From positions 1,178,001-1,242,000 of the forward strand of contig CP073743.1 in the NCBI GenBank assembly GCA_024397935.1: a DNA stretch of 64,000 nucleotides, read 5' to 3'. Shown piece after piece: positions 53,652 to 62,597 of this stretch (position 1 is its first letter; each line of letters opens with the position of its first letter). Position numbers and translations under genes: made by a program. Source of the DNA: a bacterium SCSIO 12844. GTDB lineage: Bacteria; Pseudomonadota; Gammaproteobacteria; Francisellales; Francisellaceae. A model generated the notes under the pieces. It was not told the origin of the DNA. It saw only the letters and a program-made list of their open reading frames with translations, and did not search any database.

Positions 53652-53759
53652 TGTTCTACATGTTCTAATGTTCTAAACCGCTACAACCCTTGATTTATAA
53701 GGCATACAGAAATAAAAAATAGAACAAGTGTAAAATTCAACCATGTTCTTGATGTTCTA
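53652..53759. repeat. TGTTCTA-array site 3 (right inverted repeat of unit B)
   Basis: TGTTCTA at 53652, 53661, 53669 and 53753; TAGAACA at 53720; a variant TGTTCTT at 53744. GTTCTACATGTTCTAATG read backwards matches the 52916-52939 array. After it, CTACAACCCTTGATTTATAA continues the inverted repeat, as does CTATAAGCCTTAATTTATAA in site 2. The array ends about 20 bases before the integrase stop codon. Confidence 0.75.
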
Positions 53760-53778
53760 TAGAGGTATGAGGTAGTAT

Positions 53779-55011
53779 TCATTCATAGGTAGTGAATTTA
53801 ATCTGATCAAGATAATCTGCCCAGACTTGCATCATTGATACACGTTCATTAAGGTGTTCAGCATGGTTATAGGTGGCTTTAACTTTATTGGGTTCAACAT
53901 GGGCTAATTGCTTTTCAATGATATCACTACTCCAACCATATTGAGCTGCCATTTCATAAAGTAGGGTGCTACCCATATGTCTAAAGCCATGTGTATCCTG
54001 TTTGAGCTTTTCACCTTCTTTTCTCTCTCTACCAAGAGAAGGAGAATAAGTATAGCCAAGCTTTCTAAGTGATAGCCTTAACGTGTTAATATCAATTGGC
54101 TTCTTTGGTGTTTTCGTACTTGGGAAAACATAACGGTGATTACCAGAGTATACTTGCATATCTTTAATAATGGCAAATGCTTGGTCAGATAAGGGCACTG
54201 TGTGGGCTTTACGCATTTTCATGCGTTCAGCCTTAATGATTAACTTCTTTTGCGATATATAGACTTCTTCCCATTCAAGTGCTGCAAGTTCACTGGGGCG
54301 TAATAAAACTAATGGTGCAAGTTTTAAAGCCATTACAGTGGGGTAGTTACCTTGGTATGTATCAATGTCATTTAATAGTTGAGCAATCTGATCTGGTTCT
54401 TTAAGGAAGTCATAGTGCTTATGCTTGGCAGTTTTAAGTGTTGAGCTAATACCACTAACTGGATTATAAATGCATTTACCTTCTATCAATGCATTAGCAA
54501 AAATTTGGTTTAAATGACTTTTAACCTTATTGCGCTGAACAAGATGGCCTTTTGCTTCAATCTCTCGAAGAAAGCTTATAATTTCTTTAGTTTCAATTTC
54601 ATCAATAGGACGCTCTCCAAAGGTAGGTAAAATTAAACGCTCTAATCTTTGTAGGCATTGCTTAAAATGGTTTTCAGCAAATTCAGCTTTTTTAAGTTTT
54701 ATCCATTCGAAAGCACTATATTTAAATAAATTAGTTTTAGCAGCCTTCTGGTTATCTTTTTCTTTTTTAGGGTCTAAGCCCTTAGCTAATATGCTTTTAT
54801 GCTCATGTGTTAATTCGCGTGCTTGTTTAAGTGAAATATATGGGTATACACCTAAGCCTAACCAATTTGGCTTTTTGTTATACGTATAGCGAAACTGCCA
54901 TAGTTTGCTGCCATTAGGCTTAATTGCAAGGTATAAACCATTGCCATCACTTTCTCTGTATACCTTTTTTTGTGGTTTTAAGTTTTTGATTTTCGTGTCA
55001 TTAAGCTTCAT
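53779..55011 (-). CDS. P4-type tyrosine-recombinase integrase (DUF4102 N-domain)
   Basis: 410 residues from ATG 55011 (MKLNDTKIKNLKPQKK), the usual start of this family; a start 21 codons upstream gives an atypical leader. The N-domain has YRESDGNGLYLAIKPNGSK and WLGLGVYPYISLKQARE. The catalytic set is Arg in LLRPSELAALEWEEV, His and Arg in THGFRHMGSTLL, and Tyr in ATYNHAEHLNERVSMM. It is next to the 3' end of tRNA-Leu, its probable target, and should catalyse insertion and excision of the island. Confidence 0.95.
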   Translation of the reverse strand: MKLNDTKIKNLKPQKKVYRESDGNGLYLAIKPNGSKLWQFRYTYNKKPNWLGLGVYPYISLKQARELTHEHKSILAKGLDPKKEKDNQKAAKTNLFKYSAFEWIKLKKAEFAENHFKQCLQRLERLILPTFGERPIDEIETKEIISFLREIEAKGHLVQRNKVKSHLNQIFANALIEGKCIYNPVSGISSTLKTAKHKHYDFLKEPDQIAQLLNDIDTYQGNYPTVMALKLAPLVLLRPSELAALEWEEVYISQKKLIIKAERMKMRKAHTVPLSDQAFAIIKDMQVYSGNHRYVFPSTKTPKKPIDINTLRLSLRKLGYTYSPSLGRERKEGEKLKQDTHGFRHMGSTLLYEMAAQYGWSSDIIEKQLAHVEPNKVKATYNHAEHLNERVSMMQVWADYLDQIKFTTYE

Positions 55012-55079
55012 AAGTGTATACCAGTTTTGAAGGTGGGCTAAATTTATAATGCCAGTATACACTATGGTATACACTTTAT
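55010..55079. promoter_or_regulatory. Inverted GTATACAC sites before the integrase gene
   Basis: TAAGTGTATACCA (55011-55023) overlaps the integrase start codon and is the inverted partner of TGGTATACACTTTA (about 55065-55078); a third site CAGTATACACTA lies just left of the latter. The spacing of about 40 bases between strong dyads around the start suggests autorepression or accessory (Xis-like) binding. Confidence 0.5.
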
Positions 55080-55183
55080 AGTAGGATGTAGTGAGATTAT
55101 ATGCGCTTGTAAAAGTAATGAAAAAATATTAATTTACTGATTTATAAAGCTTTTTAGATTATTTGAGACGAAAAAAGACAAGT

Positions 55184-55206
55184 ATTTGGTGCCGAAGGAG
55201 AGACTC
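55184..55206. other. attR-like site at the tRNA-Leu 3' end
   Basis: ATTTGGTGC, C, GAAGGAGAGACTC: the last 20 bases of the tRNA gene plus three flanking bases, repeated at 47789-47810 with one base missing. The element restores a complete tRNA 3' end on this side, as expected for integration into tRNA genes. Confidence 0.75.
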
Positions 55207-55273
55207 GAACTCTCACTCCCGTAAAGGAACCGGATTTTGAATCCGGCGCGTCTACCAGTTCCACCACTTCGGC
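55187..55273 (-). tRNA. tRNA-Leu, anticodon CAA
   Basis: The minus strand reads GCCGAAGTGGTGGAACTGG at the 5' end and ends CTTCGGCACCA, so CCA is encoded. The acceptor stem GCCGAAG pairs with CTTCGGC. The anticodon stem is CCGGA/TCCGG with loop TTCAAAA, giving anticodon CAA (Leu). A long variable arm (TTCCTTTACGGGAG) and T-loop TTCGAGT complete an 87-base class II tRNA. It is the insertion site of the adjacent element. 55274-55488 holds no other gene. Confidence 0.97.
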
Positions 55274-55488
55274 ATTAACTAGTTGAGAATTATATTAGTT
55301 TAGCTAAGAAAGTCAAAGTATAAATGCTTAATTTTTGAAGTTTTATAATCAAGTGTTTATAAGTGATTCAATATGGTTTAATTCGTATTTAAAGGAAGTG
55401 GAAATAGCCTAAGAAGTATTATATAGCTTAAGCTTATTTCTCATTAATTGTATTATTTTTTTAGAAGTTCTAATAGAAAAGAAAAAGA

Positions 55489-56457
55489 TTAATAATCTAA
55501 ATCATCTAATGACCAGTTTGGTACAACCATACCAAGTGAATAGCCATATTCTGTTAATTTAGATTTGATCTCATTCAATGACTTCTTACCAAAATTTGGT
55601 GTTTTTAATAATGAAGATTCAGTGCGTTGAACCAATTCACCAATATAACGAAGATTTTCTGATTTCAAACAATTCGCTGAACGTACAGTTAAGTCTAAAT
55701 CTTCAACTGAGCGTAATAAGAATGGATCAATTTCTGGTTTTTCTTCTACTACGATACGAGCTTGAATTGCTTCTTCATCAATTAAATTACCCATCTGATT
55801 TCTAAGCATATTAGCTGATTGGCTTAGAGCATCAGTCGGTGATAAGCTGCCATCTGTTGTGATATCAAAAATTAATTTATCAAGGTCAGTTCTTTGTTCA
55901 ACACGAGCATTTTCAATACTATAATTGCAGCGAAGGACAGGAGAGAAAGTACTATCTAAATGAAAATAACCATCGACATTATTTTCTTCTGGCTCATAGT
56001 AGCCACGACCACGCATTACTTTTGCTTCAATTTTAAGAGACTCATTTGCTTTTAAGGTTGCTATTTCATGGTCAGGGTTAAGTAAATTAACACCTTCTGG
56101 TAGATTAAAGTCAGCTCCTGTAATAAGCACACCTTTTTTAGTTGATTTAGAAAATGCAATGGTTGCTTCGTTTAAACCTTCTTCTAAGGTGATTAATAAG
56201 CCTTTAATATTTAAAAGCACCTCATCTAAAGGCTCTTGAGTTGCCTTAAATTCTTGATTAAGGTCAGTAATATCATTGACTTTTACATGAGTTAATGAGC
56301 AGCCGGATAGAGCAAAAAGCATTGTTTGTCTTAGTGCATAACCCAGCGTATAGCCAAAACCCCGCTCAAAAGGTTCTAGTGTAATTCTGCATGTATGATC
56401 GTTTTTTTCTTTTGTATCAATTTGCGTTGGATGTAATAAATGTCCAATTTGTTCCAT
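55489..56457 (-). CDS. rpoA: RNA polymerase alpha subunit (stand-alone, probably a second alpha)
   Basis: 322 residues. The N-domain starts LLHPTQIDT and has [20 protein letters not shown] (dimerisation and assembly helix). The C-domain includes [20 protein letters not shown] (with the Arg used for DNA contact) and [20 protein letters not shown]. It is not next to rpsD or rplQ, where rpoA normally lies. Francisella is known to have two different alpha genes; this lone gene fits a second or relocated alpha. Upstream is a Sel1/AAA gene on the same strand, 120 bases away. Confidence 0.93.
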   Translation of the reverse strand: MEQIGHLLHPTQIDTKEKNDHTCRITLEPFERGFGYTLGYALRQTMLFALSGCSLTHVKVNDITDLNQEFKATQEPLDEVLLNIKGLLITLEEGLNEATIAFSKSTKKGVLITGADFNLPEGVNLLNPDHEIATLKANESLKIEAKVMRGRGYYEPEENNVDGYFHLDSTFSPVLRCNYSIENARVEQRTDLDKLIFDITTDGSLSPTDALSQSANMLRNQMGNLIDEEAIQARIVVEEKPEIDPFLLRSVEDLDLTVRSANCLKSENLRYIGELVQRTESSLLKTPNFGKKSLNEIKSKLTEYGYSLGMVVPNWSLDDLDY

Positions 56458-56577
56458 AATGCTCTGACCTTCTCTTGTATGTTTATTGTTCTGGCAGTAG
56501 CCTGAAGCTAGAATATTCTAGTTGATTTTTTATTAAAATGCACGCAAAAATATGTGAATTTTACACATCCTTTTAGC

Positions 56578-57939
56578 TTAGAGCTCAACATCCTTAAGTG
56601 TTAGTAAATTTTTAGCAGCTTTTTTATTAGATTTAGTGCGTTGATGTAGCGCATCTACATGTTGTGTAATGCTTGATTTTACAAGGTGCGTGTTTTTAAA
56701 TACATGACCTCTGGTTCGATATAAAGCTTGGAATATTTCATTGACGTAATGTAATGCTTCTGCCGTGATATTAAGTTGCATCTGCTTAAGGTGTAATTGA
56801 TATATTTCAATTAGTTCTGAAGGGTTTAAATCGTTAAACTCTAAGGTTTTTTGAAAAAGAATATCAATTTTTGAATATAATGTTTTTAGCTCAGGCAAGC
56901 TGTGGCGCTGACAATTAGCTATAATCATTACTTGATCTGTTAAACGGCTATTGTGACGAACTAATGACTCAAAAATAATATGACCTTGTTTGTGGTTATC
57001 CAAACGACATAATTTGTCTAAATGATGAATAATCAGCACGCTTGAGTCAGCTTTTTCAAATAAAGTATCAAGAAACCCGTTAACTTGTGGAATTTTCAAC
57101 TGAATTAATTCTTCTGCATTGATATAGGTTGGTTGTTTGGTTGAGACTAGTTTAAAGTGATAAAAAATCTCTTGTATAATTTGGCTGACCGTTGAGATGC
57201 CACAGCCAGAGTTGCCACAAAATAGAAAGTTAGGTAGTAGGGTATGAAATCCTTCAATATGTTTTTTGTTATTATTAGTTGCTTCATATGTCTTATAGCT
57301 TAACTGGGTAATTAATTGTTTAATTTCAAATAGACCAATAAGATCATTAATTTGGTAAATAATTTCCGAAGGTAATATTTTAAGTGCATCTAAGTGATCT
57401 AAGTTAGTGTTATTTTCTTCTTTAAGTTTGGTATTCGCATGGCTATTTTTATTTTGTTTTAAGTGACGTATGGTAGGTGGTAATGATTGTTCTTCAATGG
57501 GTAATTGTTCTTTAGGTTGATCGTGTATTTTTCTACAAATATCACTTAATGGAGTATGCACATTAGATTTAGGCATAATTTTTTGTATTTGATTTTTTTG
57601 ACCACTTTGCTTAAGTAAATCAGTTACTTGTCTAAGCTGATCATTTGGTATGTTTTTTGCTTGTCTTGATTGATTTTTATGAGAAAACTTTATGGCTGCT
57701 AATTTCTTTGGTGCAGATTCTTTCATTATTTTTTTAATTTCGTATTGTGCTTGTTCATGCTGTTGAAGTGCTGCTTGTTTAAGCCACCGTTGTGCAGCAA
57801 TTATATTAGGATCTGTTTTAGCGTCACCTAATTTATAAAGCATACCAAGTTCATACTGTGCTTCAGCATTCCCTTGTTCAGCTAACATCAATAATTGCGC
57901 TTTTCGGCTACGATCATTTTCATTATTTGTTACGCTCAT
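56578..57939 (-). CDS. Sel1-repeat protein with a degenerate AAA+ domain
   Basis: 453 residues. N-terminal Sel1-like repeats (AEQGNAEAQYELGMLYKLGD, then RWLKQAALQQHEQAQYE) are followed by a polar linker and, from about 190, a CbbX/SpoVK-like AAA+ domain. The P-loop reads CGNSGCGIST (241-250), with Ile where the catalytic Lys belongs, and the Walker B segment reads VLIIHHLDKL (301-310), lacking the D-E pair. It should bind nucleotide poorly or not at all, so a structural or regulatory role is likely. Divergent from ffh by 111 bases. Confidence 0.75.
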   Translation of the reverse strand: MSVTNNENDRSRKAQLLMLAEQGNAEAQYELGMLYKLGDAKTDPNIIAAQRWLKQAALQQHEQAQYEIKKIMKESAPKKLAAIKFSHKNQSRQAKNIPNDQLRQVTDLLKQSGQKNQIQKIMPKSNVHTPLSDICRKIHDQPKEQLPIEEQSLPPTIRHLKQNKNSHANTKLKEENNTNLDHLDALKILPSEIIYQINDLIGLFEIKQLITQLSYKTYEATNNNKKHIEGFHTLLPNFLFCGNSGCGISTVSQIIQEIFYHFKLVSTKQPTYINAEELIQLKIPQVNGFLDTLFEKADSSVLIIHHLDKLCRLDNHKQGHIIFESLVRHNSRLTDQVMIIANCQRHSLPELKTLYSKIDILFQKTLEFNDLNPSELIEIYQLHLKQMQLNITAEALHYVNEIFQALYRTRGHVFKNTHLVKSSITQHVDALHQRTKSNKKAAKNLLTLKDVEL

Positions 57940-58050
57940 GACCAGATTCCGAATTTTTACTTTATTTAAGTCTTCATATCAAATTATAATAGACTACTTA
58001 GAAAAATGAGTAATTAAAATCATAACAAACAGATTATTTGGTGAACTATT

Positions 58051-59439
58051 ATGTTTAAAAATTTATCAGATCGCTTAAGTACCACCTTTGGTAAGGTAAC
58101 AGGGCAAGGGCGATTGACTGATGAAAATATTCAATCAGCACTACGTGATGTACGTATGGCGCTCTTAGAAGCAGATGTGGCATTACCTGTTGTTAAACAA
58201 TTTGTTGAACGTATTAAAGTGCAAGCTTTAGGTGAAGCAGTCACTAAAAGCCTAACGCCTGGCCAAGCCTTTATTGGTATTGTTAAAAAAGAACTTGAAA
58301 ATGTCATGGGTGGACAAAATGAAGGCTTAAATTTAAAAGCACAACCACCTGTTACTATATTAATGGCAGGTTTACAAGGATCTGGTAAAACAACTTCAAC
58401 AGCCAAGCTTGCAAAATACTTAACAGATGTTGAAAAGAAAAAAGTAATGGTTGTTAGTACGGATGTTTATAGACCTGCTGCGATTGATCAGTTAAAAACA
58501 TTATCTAATGAGATTGGGGTTATTTTTTGCCCTTCTCAAGCTGATGAAGATCCAAAAGTGATTGCAACACGCGCTTTAGAAGAAGCAAAACGTCAAGTAG
58601 CTGATGTATTAATTGTTGATACAGCAGGACGTTTGCATATTGATCAAGAAATGATGACAGAAATTCAAGGGTTACACCAAATTACAGCGCCTTCAGAAAC
58701 GTTATTTGTTGTAGATAGTATGACAGGTCAAGATGCAGCAAATACAGCAAAAGCATTTCATGATGCATTGCCATTAACAGGTGTGATTTTGACAAAAGCT
58801 GATGGTGATGCAAGAGGAGGTGCTGCATTATCAATTCGTTATATTACTGGAAAACCGATTAAGTTTTTGGGTATTGGTGAAAAAACAGATGCATTAGAGC
58901 CATTTCATCCTGATCGTATGGCTTCTCGTATACTTGGTATGGGTGATATTCTATCTTTAATTGAAGAAGCAGAACAAAAGGTAGATAAAGCAAAAGCTCA
59001 GAAACTTGCGAAAAAAATTAAAAAGGGTAAAAGCTTTACTCTTGAAGATTTTAAAGAGCAATTAAAACAAATGAAAAAAATGGGTGGCGTTAGCAAAATG
59101 ATGGATAAAATGCCTGGTATGGGTAAAGTTCCTGAAGCTGCTAAGTCTCAGATGAATGATAAAATGTTTGTTAAAATGGAAGCGATTATTAATTCAATGA
59201 CTCCATTAGAGAGACGTAAGCCTGAAATAATTAAAGGTTCTCGGAAAAAGAGAATTGCGCAAGGTTCAGGTACGGATGTTCCAGATGTCAATCGTTTGTT
59301 AAAGCAATTTTTACAAATGCAAAAAATGATGAAAAAAATGTCTAAAGGTGGTATGGGACAAATGATGAAAGCAATGGGAGGTGCCAAAGGAATGCAAGGT
59401 ATGATACCTCCTGGTATGAAAGGTAAAACGAAATTTTAA
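58051..59439 (+). CDS. ffh: Ffh, signal recognition particle GTPase
   Basis: 462 residues: N-domain helices, G-domain with GLQGSGKTTSTAKLA (G1), DTAGRLHID (G3) and TKADGDARGGAAL (G4 region), and a Met-rich M domain at the C-terminus (FLQMQKMMKKMSKGGMGQMM) that binds 4.5S RNA and signal sequences. It targets inner-membrane proteins cotranslationally. Length normal. rpsP, its frequent neighbour, is not downstream; a DUF218 gene follows after 53 bases. Confidence 0.98.
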   Translation: MFKNLSDRLSTTFGKVTGQGRLTDENIQSALRDVRMALLEADVALPVVKQFVERIKVQALGEAVTKSLTPGQAFIGIVKKELENVMGGQNEGLNLKAQPPVTILMAGLQGSGKTTSTAKLAKYLTDVEKKKVMVVSTDVYRPAAIDQLKTLSNEIGVIFCPSQADEDPKVIATRALEEAKRQVADVLIVDTAGRLHIDQEMMTEIQGLHQITAPSETLFVVDSMTGQDAANTAKAFHDALPLTGVILTKADGDARGGAALSIRYITGKPIKFLGIGEKTDALEPFHPDRMASRILGMGDILSLIEEAEQKVDKAKAQKLAKKIKKGKSFTLEDFKEQLKQMKKMGGVSKMMDKMPGMGKVPEAAKSQMNDKMFVKMEAIINSMTPLERRKPEIIKGSRKKRIAQGSGTDVPDVNRLLKQFLQMQKMMKKMSKGGMGQMMKAMGGAKGMQGMIPPGMKGKTKF

Positions 59440-59492
59440 TCAAGTAATTGAAGCATAAAGTGAAAAATTAATGTCATAGGTAGTTAAGTTTT

Positions 59493-60254
59493 ATGGAACT
59501 TTTTGCAGTTTTTTTTAATGCAATTGCTTTTTTACTATATCCAGTTGTATTTTGCTTAATGGTATTGATTTTGGCTTATTTATTTAAAACGGTCAGAAAA
59601 GTATTTATTGCTATTTTAATTTTACTACTTTATTTTTTCTCGAATGGTGTTTTGACTCAACCAATTGTAACTCATTTACAAATAAAAGATCAGTCGGTTA
59701 GTGAAAAACAGATTTTAGAACACCGAGCAATGATTGTTCTAGGTGGTGGACTAACACGGTTTAATGATACTTATTATCCTAGTATTGTATCATATTCAAG
59801 AATCAATCAAGCTTATCAAGTTTATAAAACTGCTAAAAGTCATGGTATTGAATATACGATTTTTGTCAGTGGTGGTAATACAGCGGGACTGGATGATTCA
59901 GAAGCTAATGTATATAAAACAGAATTAATTAAACTTGGTGTACCAGCGCATCAAGTTATCTTAGAAGATCACAGTTTAAATACATTTGAAAATGCAAGGA
60001 ATATGGCATTTGTTGCATCTGAATATCCATTTAAAGAGTATTTATTAATTACAAGTGGTTTTCATATGAAACGTGCGCTTATGTATTTTAATAATTTTCA
60101 TATTAGTGTGGTGCCAGTACCATCGGACTTTGTTAAAGCACAAGTGAGCTTAATTCCAAGAGCCTATAATTTAGCTTTGCTTGAGTTTGCTATTCATGAA
60201 TATATAGGAATTGCGCGTTTAAGTGTATATAATGCTTTAGGCTTAAATAATTAG
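59493..60254 (+). CDS. DUF218 (YdcF/ElyC/SanA-like) membrane protein
   Basis: 253 residues with two N-terminal membrane helices (about 8-30 and 35-50) and a DUF218 domain: AMIVLGGGLTRFNDTYYPSI, FVSGGNTAGLDDSEAN, LEDHSLNTFENARNM and LITSGFHMKRALMYF. The conserved Glu, His and Arg residues of the family are present. ElyC-type proteins help peptidoglycan or lipid-carrier metabolism at low temperature. The hydrophobic N-terminal pair is like ElyC. It follows ffh on the same strand. Confidence 0.9.
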   Translation: MELFAVFFNAIAFLLYPVVFCLMVLILAYLFKTVRKVFIAILILLLYFFSNGVLTQPIVTHLQIKDQSVSEKQILEHRAMIVLGGGLTRFNDTYYPSIVSYSRINQAYQVYKTAKSHGIEYTIFVSGGNTAGLDDSEANVYKTELIKLGVPAHQVILEDHSLNTFENARNMAFVASEYPFKEYLLITSGFHMKRALMYFNNFHISVVPVPSDFVKAQVSLIPRAYNLALLEFAIHEYIGIARLSVYNALGLNN

Positions 60255-60321
60255 CAATTAATAATAAAAATAAAATATATCAAAATATGTTTAATTAATA
60301 TTTCTTAAAATCAATCATTTG

Positions 60322-60338
60322 ATCGAATTGTGTTCGAT
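60322..60338. promoter_or_regulatory. Inverted repeat upstream of the ankyrin gene
   Basis: ATCGAA-TTGTG-TTCGAT is a perfect 6-base dyad with a 5-base centre, about 98 bases before the ankyrin start and 68 after the DUF218 stop. It could be an operator for the ankyrin gene. No known regulator site is matched. Confidence 0.35.
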
Positions 60339-60435
60339 TGTTTTGTTTCTGATATTCTTCAGTATTAATTTGATTTATAGCAGGTCATCATAGTATATTT
60401 TTTGAATGTCTGATTATTATAAATTGGTGGTTGTT

Positions 60436-62550
60436 ATGCAGTTAGTCCTTAATCCAAGAAAAACAAAACAAGGTACTCAAGTTAGTAGATCAGTTAGAGA
60501 TAAATTGCTTCCTGATCATTCTTATAGTGTTGAGGAGCAGTATTTTAAATCAACAACTAATCAAGAAGCTAAGGTTTATAAGGTAAGTGGTGGAGCTAAA
60601 ACAATAGGTATTATAGCAACCGATAAATTCTATCATTTTTTTGATTATGATTATTGCTGTAAAGATGGTGTTTTAGATACAAAAAAAATTAAGGGTTGGT
60701 TGGAAGAGGCTCATGGTATACGTGAAACAGGTGTAGGAGGAAATCATCCGTTTATACCACCAGAAGGGGATTGGAATATTAACTTTATGGCACCTTCTGG
60801 CAGTATATTAGTTTCAAGATATATGAATGATGAGCAACAGCTTGGCTTACGCTCATTTGGACAGTGGTCTAGGCAAAAAGATAAGGTTGAGCAGGTTGTC
60901 TATTCAAGTGATTCTGTTGTTATGCCACAACATAGAAAGTTAAAAGTAACAACAAAAGATCAAGTTACAAAGCAAGTTACAACTTCTGATTCTGTTAAAG
61001 AAGCTGAAAAGTTTACGAACCCTGTTAAATTAGTCGGTGGTTCAGTTGATCATCCTGATCGTATTATGAATATATCTTTTGGTTCAATGAAAACAGAAGA
61101 TGGTCAAACTATGAAGCATATTTATGCTCAGGTTGAGAGATCAGAAGGGCTTGGATTTGTTTATGCACGAAATAGAAAAACGAAGGATGTTAGTTTGAAA
61201 GACCTTCTATCTGATATGCATCGATTAGGTTTTAATCAAAATTTAATGGTATTTTCATGTCGTGGCTATGATAAGGGTGTGGATGTTAAATGGAGAGACA
61301 CATTTAATGAAGGACCAAAGTTAACAGATTTATTTGATGTTACGATTGATGGTGTAGATAAAAGTGGAAAAGATTATCATTCAGTTATAGCAAACAGTGA
61401 TAAAAATCAAAGCCAGCGATTAACTTCACGATTATTTTATACATACAATAAAGAATTAATTGGAGAGTTTAGTCAGTTAGTTGAAAATGTCAAAGTTGAT
61501 ATAAATTATAAACTTGATGGGGAGAGTTTAGTTCATAAAGCAGCAAAGTCAGGACAAACAGACTACCTTTCAATATTGCTAGATTCAGGACGTATAGAAG
61601 ATGTCAATATGTTAGATTCTAGTGGTAATAATGCTTTATATTCAGCGGTTGGCTATAACCCAAATTATGAAGTTGTTGAATTATTATTAAAAGCTGGTAG
61701 TTATGAACTAATTTCTCGAGGGGGCGATAAGAGAGAAAGCCTATTACTTGTAGCAGCAAGTTTAGAAGATGAAGAGCTTTTTGATTTAGCAATAAAGTAT
61801 TTGCCTAAGGAATTATATGAACAAAAGGACTTTTTAGAGCGTACTGCCTTAATGCTTGCTTGTGAAAAAGGTAATAAAAAGATGGTCAGCGCATTAATTG
61901 CAAAAGGGGTAGATCCTAATTATAAAAATAAATATGGCTTTGCTTTATATGATGCGTTTAAAGATAATAAAAATGAAATTGTTAATTTATTAATTGACTA
62001 TCCGAAAACAGATCTCAATAAAACATTTGGTTTTTTTAATGAAACAATTTTACATGCAGCAATTGAAAAAGATCAGCAAAACTTAGTGGACAAATTATTA
62101 ACCGATTACCCAGATAGAATTAATCTTAATCAAGAAAGGGTGTTTGGCATTACGCCATTAGCTGAAGCAGCAAGAATAGGTAACTTTAAAACAATGGATG
62201 ATTTATTGCAACTTGGAGCAGATATTAACCATAGAAGTTCATCTTATCATGGTATTACGTCTTTAATGCATGCGTGTTTAGAAAAAAAAGATAATGCAAT
62301 TTTATGGTTATTAGATCATGGTGCGAAGGCATCATTTAGAACAACTAATTCAGATGAAAAAACTGCATTAGACTATTATCGTGAAGCCGGTGGGGTAAAC
62401 CCAGAGATTCTTAAGCGTTTAGTTGTTAAGCCTAAACCAGTTAGGTTAGATGTAATTAATGCAGACCAACCAGAGACATTATTTAGTGATCAGCTTCATG
62501 CTAAAGAGCGATCAAAAACATTAACGAGAGATGCTTGTCATAATATTTAG
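60436..62550 (+). CDS. Ankyrin-repeat protein with an unknown N-terminal domain
   Basis: 704 residues from ATG 60436, chosen because the decayed copy downstream aligns from the same point; ATG 60406 would add ten residues. Residues ~1-330 form a distinct domain (HSYSVEEQYFK, EGDWNINFMAPSGSILVS, LRSFGQWSRQKDKVEQVVY, NQNLMVFSCRGYD). From ~360 to 660 run about eight ankyrin repeats (SLVHKAAKSGQTDYLSILLD, TALMLACEKGNKKMVSALI, TPLAEAARIGNFKTMDDLL). No signal peptide. Ankyrin proteins are frequent host-directed effectors in intracellular bacteria; secretion by a type IV system is possible but not shown. Confidence 0.8.
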   Translation: MQLVLNPRKTKQGTQVSRSVRDKLLPDHSYSVEEQYFKSTTNQEAKVYKVSGGAKTIGIIATDKFYHFFDYDYCCKDGVLDTKKIKGWLEEAHGIRETGVGGNHPFIPPEGDWNINFMAPSGSILVSRYMNDEQQLGLRSFGQWSRQKDKVEQVVYSSDSVVMPQHRKLKVTTKDQVTKQVTTSDSVKEAEKFTNPVKLVGGSVDHPDRIMNISFGSMKTEDGQTMKHIYAQVERSEGLGFVYARNRKTKDVSLKDLLSDMHRLGFNQNLMVFSCRGYDKGVDVKWRDTFNEGPKLTDLFDVTIDGVDKSGKDYHSVIANSDKNQSQRLTSRLFYTYNKELIGEFSQLVENVKVDINYKLDGESLVHKAAKSGQTDYLSILLDSGRIEDVNMLDSSGNNALYSAVGYNPNYEVVELLLKAGSYELISRGGDKRESLLLVAASLEDEELFDLAIKYLPKELYEQKDFLERTALMLACEKGNKKMVSALIAKGVDPNYKNKYGFALYDAFKDNKNEIVNLLIDYPKTDLNKTFGFFNETILHAAIEKDQQNLVDKLLTDYPDRINLNQERVFGITPLAEAARIGNFKTMDDLLQLGADINHRSSSYHGITSLMHACLEKKDNAILWLLDHGAKASFRTTNSDEKTALDYYREAGGVNPEILKRLVVKPKPVRLDVINADQPETLFSDQLHAKERSKTLTRDACHNI

Positions 62551-62597
62551 AATATTATTTATAAATATCAGTGTGATTAATTTAGATTATAATAAAT

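Larger units (their letters stand above)
47798..55206. mobile_element. Integrative element at tRNA-Leu (right of two tandem elements)
   Basis: Bounded by the tRNA-end direct repeat (47789-47810 and 55184-55206) and carrying an integrase at 53779-55011 beside the tRNA. Cargo: DUF2971 protein, small Cys-rich protein, orphan HipB, HigBA, a possible Cys-peptidase-like protein, two inverted-repeat-flanked genes. No replication, packaging or conjugation genes are seen, so it is a minimal island of about 7.4 kb that would need outside help to move. Confidence 0.72.

Noticed and set aside
51810-53759. CRISPR array
   Set aside because: The heptamer repeats are short, occur in both orientations, and are not regularly spaced; no cas genes are near.
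56578-57939. Active CbbX/SpoVK-type ATPase
   Set aside because: The Walker A Lys and Walker B Asp-Glu are both missing.
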